Positions 17,481-25,770 of a stretch of DNA of 32,198 nt are shown piece by piece. How positions within the stretch are numbered: the stretch's first letter is position 1; each line of letters opens with the position of its first letter. The DNA comes from Sulfurovaceae bacterium (lineage in GTDB: Bacteria; Campylobacterota; Campylobacteria; Campylobacterales; Sulfurovaceae). Made by a program: the position numbers and the translations under genes. The notes under the pieces are model-generated. The model saw nothing but the letters and a program-made list of their open reading frames with translations. It made no database searches and had not been told where the DNA came from. Where the stretch lies: positions 1-32,198 of the forward strand of contig JADGDQ010000027.1 of assembly GCA_016744805.1 (NCBI GenBank), read 5' to 3'.

Positions 17481-18566
17481 CTAAGAAGACTCTTCTATAA
17501 TACACTCAGAGAGATCATCAATATTTTGACTCCTACGAATACATGGCATTTGTCTTTTCATTGTCCATATTTTTTCTTCAATATCTTGGAGCCGTTGCTC
17601 CTTTGCCTCTTTTATCCAAAACTTTATTTTGCAATTTTTTTCTATCTCTCCACTAATATTTTCTTTAATTTTTACTACTTGATCTAAACAAGTATTTGCC
17701 TCTTCTGTATTTTCAGCATTTTCTAGACAGACTCTTGCTTCTTGCATCTCACGAAGAAGTTCAGGAAGAAGCTCTTTTTGTTTATTAAAGAGTTCTGATG
17801 TGAGCTTTTGGGCAACTATATTATCTTGTTCGGCTATCTCTTCAATAAGCTCATCCTCATCTTCTATACTACCATCCACAATAACCTGTGCAGTAACCAT
17901 ATCTGCTTGGGTAGTAAGTCCTACATTCTCTTTTAGTAAAAAACCTTTTGATTCATTTTCCAAAAAAGTAGGGAGTACAAAATGGTCATCAGTTATATTT
18001 TTATCAAAATCTATAGCTATAGCTATTTTAAAAATATTAATATCTAAAAGGTTTAATTCCTCTTTAAGAACAATACCTTTATACAAACACTGCTTTTTTC
18101 CTCGATATTGCCACTCTTGGCAGGGATAACCTAATATTGTTGAATTTCCTACTAGTTTAGCTTTTTTGGTAAATTCATTAGAGAGATTGGTACCATTTTT
18201 TAATGCTTCTTCTATAATTGGATCAACCCGTTTATCTATCTGTTTTTTATCAAAATTAACTTCAGAAATAGTAGCATAATCATCAAGTTTTAATATTTTA
18301 AGTACCTTAGTACTTTTGGCTATACCTGTAGAAATCTCTTTATATCGCTCTTTATAGAGATTAATCGCACCCCACTCTCTAAATACTAAACTTGCACGAC
18401 CTTTAATCTCAAAATGACTGTTTTTTGTGATATTACCCTCTCCTTGAATCATATAATGAATCAAAGCTGATGGTTGATTGTACGCTTTATAGAAACTGTC
18501 ACTTTGTATAGTTGTTATATTCAATAATAACAGTAAAATTATAACAGAGTAGTTAGTTTTTTGCAT
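17481..18566 (-). CDS. Exported protein of unknown function with paired Cys-x12-Cys helices
   Basis: The 361 aa protein begins with a signal peptide (about 1-22). The middle (about 30-215) is predicted beta-rich and resembles DUF4412-type periplasmic domains, with STILGYPCQEWQYRGKKQC (C149, C160) as the best-fitting segment; this match is by eye. The C-terminal 120 residues are acidic and probably helical/coiled, with two C-x12-C pairs, C280-C293 and C342-C355, plus C312. Equal spacing suggests disulfide-bonded helical hairpins. AAGGAT is the RBS. The radical SAM/SPASM gene follows after 3 bases. I do not recognise a named family, and no enzyme motif is visible. Confidence 0.75.
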   Translation of the reverse strand: MQKTNYSVIILLLLLNITTIQSDSFYKAYNQPSALIHYMIQGEGNITKNSHFEIKGRASLVFREWGAINLYKERYKEISTGIAKSTKVLKILKLDDYATISEVNFDKKQIDKRVDPIIEEALKNGTNLSNEFTKKAKLVGNSTILGYPCQEWQYRGKKQCLYKGIVLKEELNLLDINIFKIAIAIDFDKNITDDHFVLPTFLENESKGFLLKENVGLTTQADMVTAQVIVDGSIEDEDELIEEIAEQDNIVAQKLTSELFNKQKELLPELLREMQEARVCLENAENTEEANTCLDQVVKIKENISGEIEKNCKIKFWIKEAKEQRLQDIEEKIWTMKRQMPCIRRSQNIDDLSECIIEESS

Positions 18567-18732
18567 AATTAATCCTTATCCCAATATTTTTCATAAAGTA
18601 TATATTCTACCCAATTATCATAAAATACAATAATAATTCTTTAAAAAAATTTTAATTAAGAGGAATTTAATTTTTTTACTTGTTAAAAGGCTATACTTGA
18701 GTGACATTTGTCTGTTTTTTAGTATAACTAGA

Positions 18733-18738
18733 TATAAT
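18733..18738 (+). promoter_or_regulatory. Probable -10 element for the CopZ-like gene
   Basis: Consensus TATAAT lies 28 bases before the ATG at 18766. A start at the in-frame TTG 18697 would lie upstream of this promoter, so the shorter protein is favoured. Confidence 0.45.
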
Positions 18739-18765
18739 CACATCTATTTTATAGAAAGGATTTTT

Positions 18766-19236
18766 ATGTTTTTTTTTACTAGTAAATGTCCTTTATGTAA
18801 ACAAAAAGGTCAAAAAGTTAATTCTGAGACCATGCTCCACCATGTAAAAGATATTAGTAAAATAAGTGATGCTACATACTTTTACTGTAGTACCCCCTCT
18901 TGTGATATTGTCTACTTTAATAATACCGAAATATTTAATACCTCAATGATTAACAAAGAGGTCGGACTCAAAGACTCATCAAGCCAACAGGCATTGGTAT
19001 GCTACTGCTACAACTATGCAAAATCATCTTTAGATACTATAGGTCTAAGCGAAAAAATAGAAATTCGTATGAATAACTATGGTAGCAGATGTGATACACG
19101 ACATCCAGCAGGAGAGTGCTGTCTACCACAAATAAAACAAATTGTACAAGAAAAGCTCATAAGCAAAGAAAAGAAGAAAAAATCTATTCGAGAAGATATG
19201 CTACGACTAAAAGAGAAACAAGCCCTAGAAAACTAA
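18766..19236 (+). CDS. CopZ-like zinc/[2Fe-2S] binding protein
   Basis: The 156 aa protein carries nine cysteines in a pattern like the N-terminal half of Archaeoglobus CopZ and BFD-type proteins. These are CPLC (C8, C11) and FYCSTPSCDIVYF (C41, C46), which look like a zinc site, then VCYCYN (C79, C81), C109, and PAGECCLPQI (C118, C119), which look like the [2Fe-2S] site. The C-terminal heavy-metal-associated domain of CopZ is missing; instead the tail is a Lys/Glu-rich helix. Role in copper or iron handling is inference. The ATG at 18766 has AAAGGAT 5 bases upstream. It converges on pqiC with 8 bases between stops. Confidence 0.75.
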   Translation: MFFFTSKCPLCKQKGQKVNSETMLHHVKDISKISDATYFYCSTPSCDIVYFNNTEIFNTSMINKEVGLKDSSSQQALVCYCYNYAKSSLDTIGLSEKIEIRMNNYGSRCDTRHPAGECCLPQIKQIVQEKLISKEKKKKSIREDMLRLKEKQALEN

Positions 19237-19244
19237 AGAAATAT

Positions 19245-19805
19245 CTAGAACTTATCGGCTATCTGCTGGGTAACAGTCGTTGAGAGCTTGGCAAAAGCTT
19301 TACTCATATTAGCTACTACAGAAGCTGTATCTGGCTTTGTTGGGACGGTTGTACTAAAGAGTTTACTAAAACTTTGTTGTGTTTTTATATTATAAATTTC
19401 CCAATTTGCATCAAGATATATAGTATCTTTATAGGCAATAAATCGGCTAATAGAGACCTTTACTCTCATTCCTGCCTGTTTTGATAGATTCCAAGGATAG
19501 GCATAGACATAGGGATTGTTAAAGCTTTTTTGAATAGTTGCAATTAAATCTTTGGTAAGAAGCGTCTCCATATCTCCTGCCCATATATCACTTTTGTAAC
19601 TAATTTGTGTAGGTGAGAGCTGTATTGCTATCTTGTTTTGCTGTAGATATTCAGGAAGAGATATTTTATCTACTCCTATAGTAGGCAGTGCATTTGTGTG
19701 ATAGGTCTTGATAGTGCTAGGTGTGGCCAATACAAAATAGCTAGAACTCGCTCCACAACCAATAAACAAGAGTGTTAAGAAACTCCATACAATATATTTT
19801 TTCAT
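19245..19805 (-). CDS. pqiC: PqiC-type outer-membrane lipoprotein
   Basis: This 186 aa ABC-type transport auxiliary lipoprotein has a signal peptide with lipobox FIGC (C17). The mature protein has the family layout: SYFVLATPS near the start (usual Y-x-L), IGVDKISLPEYLQ, then SDIWAGDMETLL, and late repeats of the form IYLDANWEIYNI and SVVANMSKAFAKL. In E. coli PqiC forms an outer-membrane ring docking the end of the PqiB tube. It is the last gene of the pqi operon, 2 bases after pqiB. Confidence 0.87.
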   Translation of the reverse strand: MKKYIVWSFLTLLFIGCGASSSYFVLATPSTIKTYHTNALPTIGVDKISLPEYLQQNKIAIQLSPTQISYKSDIWAGDMETLLTKDLIATIQKSFNNPYVYAYPWNLSKQAGMRVKVSISRFIAYKDTIYLDANWEIYNIKTQQSFSKLFSTTVPTKPDTASVVANMSKAFAKLSTTVTQQIADKF

Positions 19806-19807
19806 TT

Positions 19808-21451
19808 TTAATCTCCAAATATTAATGAGTTTGGTTTTTGATCCAACTTCTTAAGTAGTTTTTGTGTATCCCTAGAGGTCTCTGAGACATCTTTGAGTGT
19901 TTGTGTCATCTGACTTGATAGTAGTGACTCATAATCATCACCTTTGATCAAACTATCCAAAGATTGTAATGATTTTTGTAGAGCAAGAAGTGTTTGATTT
20001 ACTTGCACTGGAATCTCTTTGAAATCTTTTGAACTAATCACGCTATTTACTGATTTAAGTGTTTTATCAACTGTTAAGAGAATATCTTTTGTAGTATCTT
20101 TATTGCTCTCCATAACATTAGTAAAACTATTAATAGCTCTATCCATAGATTCAGCCAATCTCTCTAAAGGAAGTTTTTCAATAGCTTCTATAATACCACC
20201 AACACCAGACATCAAATCATTTCCTTTCTCTTTAAATGTAGGAAAAAGTGCATATCCATTTTGGTAAATAATCTCACGAGTTTGGTTCTCTTCGTTAAAG
20301 GAGAGTTCTATATATTGTAATTTTGTAATTGGGTCTTGCTCTTCTAAAGAGGCTCTTAACCCCTTAATTACTGCTTGTTTCAGATTCTCTTCACCTGTAG
20401 AGTTTGCATCTAACTCATCATAAAAGATAGCACTATCTATAGATATAATCACTTCACTTTTCACAGAGTGGCTCTTTTTACTATAAGAGAGTTTAATATC
20501 TTTTACCCTTCCAATATTATATCCCTTATACTCTACAGAAGCATCATGGTTTAATTTTGCAATAGATTCATCAAAAAGCAAAAGATACTCTCTAAGCTCT
20601 TTAGAGCCTAGTTTTCCTATCTTTTTATTTCCTGCAATTGTACTGTTTTTATATAATCTAAATACAAAATCTTTGGGTGGTCGATTATACATATCTTCCC
20701 CTGAAGAGGAGAACTCTATACCCCCACGCACCAAATTACTCAAAGGTGCCACACTAAAATCAAGTTTTCCATGTTGGTATGCAATATTCAAAGCACTTTG
20801 TACCCAAAATTTTGAATCTTCATGCACATAAGGAACAAAAGTTTTATTTACAAAAAGAACTATATCCACACTCTTACCATCTTCTGAGATAGCTACATCT
20901 TCTACACTTCCTGCAACTATACTCTTAAAAAGCAAAGGAGAGCCTTTTCTAACATTATACGAATCAGAAGCATTAAGATGGAGTTTTATCCCATCTTTTG
21001 AGCCTTTTAATGATTCTTCAAAACCAACAAAAAACTTTTTACTCATGCTCTTTTTTTGACTCTTCATATTAATATATGTTCCAGAGATAATGGTATCAAG
21101 CCCCGATACACCACTTACCCCCACCTCTGGCTTTACAATCCAAAATTTTGTCTCATCATTGAGATAAGGGGCAGCCTCTTTGTCCATTCTTGCAGTGACT
21201 TTTACACCCTCTTCACTACTTCTTAGGGCTACTTTCTCTACAACACCAATCACAACATCTCTATACCTAATCTGACTCTGTCCTGATTTTAGCCCCTTAT
21301 TACTCTCAAAAACAATCTCTATTTTGGGCCCTAGTTGTGTAAAATATTCAAAAGTAAGCCACAAAGCAATCAAGAGTGCAACAAAAGGTACAATCCATAT
21401 TGAAGTAAAAAAATTAAACCTACTGTTCTCTTCTATAATTGGTACTGACAT
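19808..21451 (-). CDS. pqiB: PqiB, triple-MCE-domain intermembrane lipid transport protein
   Basis: This 547 aa protein has an N-terminal transmembrane anchor (about 16-32), three MCE/MlaD domains and a long C-terminal helical region. The MCE repeats are marked by IEIVFESNKGLKSGQSQIRY (about 44-63), KLHLNASDSYNVRKGSPLLF, and VEYKGYNIGRVKDIKLSY. The helical tail (about 420-540) includes SVISSKDFKEIPVQVNQTL. In E. coli PqiB forms a hexameric tube spanning the periplasm for lipid movement between membranes. The ATG directly follows the pqiA2 stop (TAGATG). Length matches E. coli PqiB. Confidence 0.93.
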   Translation of the reverse strand: MSVPIIEENSRFNFFTSIWIVPFVALLIALWLTFEYFTQLGPKIEIVFESNKGLKSGQSQIRYRDVVIGVVEKVALRSSEEGVKVTARMDKEAAPYLNDETKFWIVKPEVGVSGVSGLDTIISGTYINMKSQKKSMSKKFFVGFEESLKGSKDGIKLHLNASDSYNVRKGSPLLFKSIVAGSVEDVAISEDGKSVDIVLFVNKTFVPYVHEDSKFWVQSALNIAYQHGKLDFSVAPLSNLVRGGIEFSSSGEDMYNRPPKDFVFRLYKNSTIAGNKKIGKLGSKELREYLLLFDESIAKLNHDASVEYKGYNIGRVKDIKLSYSKKSHSVKSEVIISIDSAIFYDELDANSTGEENLKQAVIKGLRASLEEQDPITKLQYIELSFNEENQTREIIYQNGYALFPTFKEKGNDLMSGVGGIIEAIEKLPLERLAESMDRAINSFTNVMESNKDTTKDILLTVDKTLKSVNSVISSKDFKEIPVQVNQTLLALQKSLQSLDSLIKGDDYESLLSSQMTQTLKDVSETSRDTQKLLKKLDQKPNSLIFGD

Positions 21452-22051
21452 CTATTTTCTCCCCTTAATAAGTCTACTATCAAATGAATTAGCCGCCATA
21501 ATTGTAAAAAATACCGACAGAGCAAAAGCAGTAGAAGCAGCCCCTGCAACCATCTCCATACTACTCAAATGAATCAATCCTGCTAATATAGCAACCACAA
21601 ATACATCAATCATAGACCACGGACCAATTATCTCAGTAATATAGTAGAGTGTATGTTTATCTACTTTACTATCATTTCCAAGAGAGTATTTTACACTAAT
21701 TAAAAGATAAAGTAGTAGTAAAAACTTTAAAAGAGGTACAAAAACAGAAGCAAATAGAATAACCAAAGCCACAGGATATGACCCCATCTCCCACAACACA
21801 ATCACACCCCCAAGAATAGTACTCCCATCTTCGTTGCCAAACTGCTTAATCACAAGCATAGGATAGAGATTTGCAGGGATATAAAATATAATCGCTGTAA
21901 TCAAAAATGCCCAACTTTTTTCTGTTTGAAATTTTTGATGCTGGTATATTTTGGAGTGACAACGACGGCATATATTTTTTTTGCCTTGGTCTCTATTGAC
22001 AGCTTCACAGATAGGACAACGGATAAGTTGCTCCTCTTCTAAAGAGTTCAT
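21452..22051 (-). CDS. PqiA C-terminal-half-like membrane protein
   Basis: The 199 aa protein is one PqiA domain. A zinc-ribbon pair CPIC...CRRC near the N-terminus precedes four transmembrane helices: AFLITAIIFYIPANLYPML, the block GGVIVLWEMGSYPVALVILF, the following FVPLLKFLLLLYLL, and WSMIDVFVVAILAGL with the last helix AFALSVFFTIMAAN. In E. coli, PqiA is one protein with two such domains; here each is a separate gene. The ATG at 22051 overlaps the upstream stop as ATGA and has GGAG 5 bases before it, so it is preferred over the Met at 22087. Confidence 0.88.
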   Translation of the reverse strand: MNSLEEEQLIRCPICEAVNRDQGKKNICRRCHSKIYQHQKFQTEKSWAFLITAIIFYIPANLYPMLVIKQFGNEDGSTILGGVIVLWEMGSYPVALVILFASVFVPLLKFLLLLYLLISVKYSLGNDSKVDKHTLYYITEIIGPWSMIDVFVVAILAGLIHLSSMEMVAGAASTAFALSVFFTIMAANSFDSRLIKGRK

Positions 22052-22689
22052 TTTGGCTCCATATATATCTCTTCTTTTATCTTCCATAACTCTCCTATAT
22101 GGATGCTACGGGTCATATAAATATCAATGATAACAAAGAGTGTTAAAGTCCAAAAAGAGATACCTATATGGATTTCAAGCATACCCATTAACTTTACAAG
22201 TGAGACAAGTATGCTAATCAAAAAAATATCACTCATATTCCATGGCACTATCTTTGAGAGCAAAATCAATAACTCCTCTACCACTTGCTCTTTTTTGGTA
22301 GTTTTTAGCAGAAAAAATAGGGTAATATAGATTAAAAATATCATAAGAGGAAAGATAAAAACTAAATAGACAACAAATAGAGCCACAATATAATACTCAC
22401 TCTCTACAAGTCGTACAACCATAGATAAGATACTAATCACCTGCTCTTGACCTAAAATATCTACTTTAATAAGCGGAAAGGCGTTTGCTAATATAAAAAG
22501 TATTAACCCCGTAATACTTAATGCCAACCCCTTCTCTATCAACGAATCGTCACGATGATACAATACACCTTTACAACTTTTGCATAGTGCTTTTGAGCCA
22601 TTAGTAATAGAGACTTTTTTATGCAATGTATGACACTTATGACAGATAATAAGTTCATCTAGTTGGTCGCTAGTTATTTTTGTTTTCAT
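22048..22689 (-). CDS. PqiA N-terminal-half-like membrane protein
   Basis: This 213 aa PqiA-domain protein begins with a zinc-ribbon pair (CHKC and CKSC) followed by hydrophobic helices ALSITGLILFILANAFPLI, YIVALFVVYLVFIFPLMIF, and a WNMSDIFLISILVSLVK helix, then FWTLTLFVIIDIYM. It is the first gene of pqiA1-pqiA2-pqiB-pqiC. The start is uncertain: ATG at 22689 gives the normal domain, but no clear ribosome binding site precedes it, and a minus-strand TATTAT lies only 10 bases upstream, so the mRNA might be nearly leaderless. An in-frame GTG at 22746 would add 19 residues and is less likely because its leader would overlap the divergent gene. Confidence 0.82.
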   Translation of the reverse strand: MKTKITSDQLDELIICHKCHTLHKKVSITNGSKALCKSCKGVLYHRDDSLIEKGLALSITGLILFILANAFPLIKVDILGQEQVISILSMVVRLVESEYYIVALFVVYLVFIFPLMIFLIYITLFFLLKTTKKEQVVEELLILLSKIVPWNMSDIFLISILVSLVKLMGMLEIHIGISFWTLTLFVIIDIYMTRSIHIGELWKIKEEIYMEPK

Positions 22690-22693
22690 GTTT

Positions 22694-22702
22694 TGGTATA
22701 AT
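22694..22702 (+). promoter_or_regulatory. Extended -10 (TGG-TATAAT) for the diacylglycerol-kinase-like gene
   Basis: A perfect extended -10 element lies 47 bases before the ATG at 22750. On the opposite strand the overlapping TATTAT (22699-22704) could serve pqiA1, so the two divergent units may share a promoter core. Confidence 0.5.
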
Positions 22703-22749
22703 AGCACAAAAGTATATGGAAAATTCTTATAAACTACCAAAGGCACCTT

Positions 22750-23433
22750 ATGAAAATCCTTGCTATTGCCAAAGAGCTTACTTATCCCAATCTTGATATT
22801 GAATCTCTATCATTAGCATCACTTGCAGAGACAAATAGAGTGATTGACGCTTATGATTATATTATTATTAGTGGTGGAGATGGAACTCTACGGCGTACTG
22901 TCAAAGAACTCTCCAAATACAAAACTATACCCCCTATTATTCTCAACCCCACTGGCTCATTTAATGTAATAGCCAAACTCTACCGTACGCACTCTCTTGA
23001 TACAATTATGGATAAACTTAGCAAACAAGAGCCTATAGAGACAAAAAAACACCCTTTTTATAAGTTAAATAATGAAGTTTTTCTCTTTAGTGCAGGAAAT
23101 ATGGGTGACCTACAGCATATACTTCTCTCTGAAACTCTTCGTTTTGGTTTTTTACAAAATGGTCTATGGAAGTATCTTCTATCTTTTGTTGCTCTTTTTC
23201 CTCTCTATATTCTGCTCACTCCCTTTATGCTTCTGAACTCCCAAAGATTCTTTATCTTTACACCCTTTAGCTTTATCAAAAAATTTGGAACTTTTTATGG
23301 CAAGGTAGAACCCCTTACTATCGATTTGGGAAGTGAATATAATATGCTAGAACTAGATGGAGATATACTCTTTATAGAGGAGAGATATTTAGAGATTAAA
23401 GAGATTGGTAGATTGGATATTGTTGTTAGGTAG
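22750..23433 (+). CDS. Short diacylglycerol-kinase-catalytic-domain protein
   Basis: This 227 aa protein has the ATP-binding motif SGGDGT (41-46) in YIIISGGDGTLRR and the following ILNPTGSFNVIAKL, which replaces the usual PxGTxNDxA of lipid kinases. A hydrophobic stretch (about 138-160, LLSFVALFPLYILLTPFML) is unusual for soluble DagK/YegS and may contact the membrane. The C-terminal beta-sandwich half is shorter than in typical 290-330 aa members; the last part reads NMLELDGDILFIEE, matching the family's ELDGE segment. It probably phosphorylates a lipid such as diacylglycerol or a related alcohol; the substrate is unknown. AAAGG is the RBS. It is divergent from the pqi operon. Confidence 0.75.
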   Translation: MKILAIAKELTYPNLDIESLSLASLAETNRVIDAYDYIIISGGDGTLRRTVKELSKYKTIPPIILNPTGSFNVIAKLYRTHSLDTIMDKLSKQEPIETKKHPFYKLNNEVFLFSAGNMGDLQHILLSETLRFGFLQNGLWKYLLSFVALFPLYILLTPFMLLNSQRFFIFTPFSFIKKFGTFYGKVEPLTIDLGSEYNMLELDGDILFIEERYLEIKEIGRLDIVVR

Positions 23434-23486
23434 GCTCTCTCACGCAAATCCTTTATCTATACAGACCAAATCTATATCAAGTAAAC

Positions 23487-23509
23487 TAGGTTTGGTGATA
23501 CCAAACCTA
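23487..23509. terminator. Hairpin between the convergent DagK-like and YpfJ-like genes
   Basis: A perfect 10-bp inverted repeat (TAGGTTTGGT / ACCAAACCTA) with a 3-base loop. No good T-run follows on either strand, so it is a strong hairpin of terminator position but not a textbook intrinsic terminator. Confidence 0.5.
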
Positions 23510-23516
23510 CGAAATA

Positions 23517-24401
23517 TCAAATAGTATTACACGCCTTTAAATCTCCTGTTTTTAGACCCTTGGTAAACCACTCCTGTCTTTGTGCTGCACTTCCGTGTGT
23601 AAATCCATCTGGTCGCACATGTCCTGTAGCTTTTCGTTGGAGTACATCATCTCCTATAGAGCTTGCTGCTTGTAGAGCTTCTTCTATATCTCCCTCTTCT
23701 AGGATATTAAACCTTTTTTGTGCATGGTGCGCCCATACTCCCGAATAACAGTCTGCTTGGAGTTCTACACGCACTTGCAAAGCATTACTCTTTTTTTCAC
23801 TTTTTGCTTGCTGTTTATACTTTTGTACTTTAGAGAGTGTCCCTTGGATATTTTGGATATGGTGTCCTATCTCATGGGCTAATACATACGCCTGAGCAAA
23901 ATCACCAGGAGCATTATGATTGTTGGCAAGTTCGTCAAAAAAGCTTAAATCCAAATAGACTTTTTGGTCAGCAGGACAATAAAATGGACCCATTTGAGCG
24001 GAGGCATGTCCACATCCACTGTGTGTAGAACCACGATAAAGCACCATAGTGGGTTCTTTATATTTCATACCATATTTAGGTAATATCTCTCTCCACACAT
24101 CTTCGGTATCTGCAAGTACTGTTTTCATAAAGTTTGCCTCTTTATCATCATTTACAGAACTCACGCGTTGGTTTTGTGTAGGTGTTTGTATACCAAGAAG
24201 TGCAAGAGGATTATAGCCATTCATATATGCTACAGCACCCAAACCAATAACAGCCCAACCAAATTTTGTTCCCAAAAGCTTTTTAACAAAAGGAGCTAAC
24301 ATCATCATCTGTCCCATAGAGACTCCACCACCACTACTCTGCCCTCCACTCTCTTCTCGTCTATCTTCTACATTATTACTCTCTCGTCTATCTTTTCTCA
24401 T
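23517..24401 (-). CDS. YpfJ-family neutral zinc metallopeptidase
   Basis: This 294 aa protein begins with the family's basic RKDRRESNNVEDRR segment, a Gly/Ser-rich linker, a hydrophobic helix (about 45-62, TKFGWAVIGLGAVAYM), and a peptidase domain. The zinc motif HEIGH (176-180) and the third-ligand region VELQADC (E213) are intact. The paired-Cys segment STHSGCGHAS...FYCPADQKVYLD is typical. It is anchored to the inner membrane with the catalytic part probably periplasmic. Physiological substrates of the family are not known. AAGGG is the RBS. It follows the PdaC/RsiV-like gene by 25 bases and is probably co-transcribed. Confidence 0.9.
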   Translation of the reverse strand: MRKDRRESNNVEDRREESGGQSSGGGVSMGQMMMLAPFVKKLLGTKFGWAVIGLGAVAYMNGYNPLALLGIQTPTQNQRVSSVNDDKEANFMKTVLADTEDVWREILPKYGMKYKEPTMVLYRGSTHSGCGHASAQMGPFYCPADQKVYLDLSFFDELANNHNAPGDFAQAYVLAHEIGHHIQNIQGTLSKVQKYKQQAKSEKKSNALQVRVELQADCYSGVWAHHAQKRFNILEEGDIEEALQAASSIGDDVLQRKATGHVRPDGFTHGSAAQRQEWFTKGLKTGDLKACNTI

Positions 24402-24426
24402 GGTTTCCCTTTATAGTATTTATTAT

Positions 24427-25671
24427 TTATCTCATAGGAATTTCTATACGATAGTTTCCAAAGCCTTGTTGTCCTTCTATTCCATTATGTGGTATAGGTA
24501 CAATATTCCTATTTTGACTCAATGTGCCTCTTGCATTTATATAAAAACTTTCAATATAAGATGGAATATCCAAAGTAAGTGAGACACTTTTAGTCTGATC
24601 TTTAGACCAATTGTTTGTATCACTCTCTACAAGCATATATTGACTTCTTATTGTTCTTTTTGTTGGTGCGTAATAGAGACGACTTTTGGAAGGATAGAGT
24701 GCTATTTTATCAAAGCCTCTATTTTTTTTATGCACAAGCTTACCTCTGCGTGTTAATTGAGGAAAAGAGAGTGATAAACCACCTGAATGGTATCTTGTAT
24801 GATTTGTCATAGATACATCTATTTGCACTCTATTTCTAGAGAGTACTTTGGCTTTAAACCGTATGGTAGCATGCTTATTTTGCTTAAAAGTTTTAGTAAT
24901 AGTATTTTTTGTTCTATGAGGCGTATTTGTATCTATAATACCAACAAGAGAACTAAGAGCAGAGTTTGGCTTGAGTATAGGAGCAAGAAGATAATAGGGA
25001 ACAACAAAAGATGTACTCCCTGCTGCATAAGCCTTAATTTCATAAGGTGAATAAGTTAAGTGTAATCCATCATAACCCAAACCAATACTAGCAGGAAGTA
25101 CAAATTTATTTTCAAACCACCCCTGTTTGCTTTGTAAACTATCATAAGGCGTAAGATGATTTTGCTCTCTATATACTTTTTCAGCTATGGCTCTAAGAGT
25201 CTCTTTATAATAGGGTAAAAAAAGATCTTCTAAGCTAAGATATTTTCCTGTATATCTATCATAATTATATGCCAAACTTCCATAATTACCATGAGCGCCA
25301 CCTGTATAACTGTTCCCTGCTATATCCAAAGAAAAGGTACTTTTTGTTACTGCTAATAGCGTTATTTTAGTATTATCAGTATGACCTACAGAAAAAACCT
25401 CTCCATTTGTCTCTTGAAGATACTTAGCAATATACTTTTGAGCATTAATTGCTGGTATATGTTTTCTAATAGCATTATTAATATTTGTTGCTAGCTGTTT
25501 ATCATGACTATGCACCAAAGGATACTCTACTTTGTAATCCATACAAAAAATTTTATTATTTGGAAGTCTTTTACAAAAATTATCTTCAATCTTTTTTATA
25601 CTAGACTCAATAGCATTTGCTTGTAGCATCCCAAAAAGTAGTACTAGTAAGCCTTTTAATATAGTTTTCAT
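24427..25671 (-). CDS. Exported DUF4163/DUF3298 (PdaC/RsiV-like) protein
   Basis: This 414 aa protein has a signal peptide (MKTILKGLLVLLFGMLQANA). The following region has the DUF4163 block SYTGGAHGNYGSLAYNYDRY, and a DUF3298 segment ends in LHLTYSPYEIKAYAAGSTSF with VVPYYLL. The same two modules form the lysozyme-binding part of RsiV and the non-catalytic part of PdaC. No deacetylase or anti-sigma transmembrane part is present. The last 130 residues are a separate beta-rich domain (HATIRFKAKVLSRNRVQIDV...), for which I see no family name. AAAGGA is the RBS. Confidence 0.8.
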   Translation of the reverse strand: MKTILKGLLVLLFGMLQANAIESSIKKIEDNFCKRLPNNKIFCMDYKVEYPLVHSHDKQLATNINNAIRKHIPAINAQKYIAKYLQETNGEVFSVGHTDNTKITLLAVTKSTFSLDIAGNSYTGGAHGNYGSLAYNYDRYTGKYLSLEDLFLPYYKETLRAIAEKVYREQNHLTPYDSLQSKQGWFENKFVLPASIGLGYDGLHLTYSPYEIKAYAAGSTSFVVPYYLLAPILKPNSALSSLVGIIDTNTPHRTKNTITKTFKQNKHATIRFKAKVLSRNRVQIDVSMTNHTRYHSGGLSLSFPQLTRRGKLVHKKNRGFDKIALYPSKSRLYYAPTKRTIRSQYMLVESDTNNWSKDQTKSVSLTLDIPSYIESFYINARGTLSQNRNIVPIPHNGIEGQQGFGNYRIEIPMR

Positions 25672-25770
25672 AAAATTTCCTTTGTATTCCTGAATTTATA
25701 TTTTTACTATTTAGCAATATACCCTAAAATATCTTTTTTCATTATAAGTAAATTAATAATATTCATATCA

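Noticed and set aside
22690-22746. N-terminal extension of the first PqiA protein to an in-frame GTG at 22746
   Set aside because: The added 19 residues precede the normal domain start and would put the leader inside the divergent gene; ATG 22689 gives the expected length, although its RBS is poor.
23487-23509. Hairpin as a CRISPR-like or mobile-element repeat
   Set aside because: It occurs once, with a 3-base loop, between convergent genes; terminator or mRNA 3'-end role is simpler.
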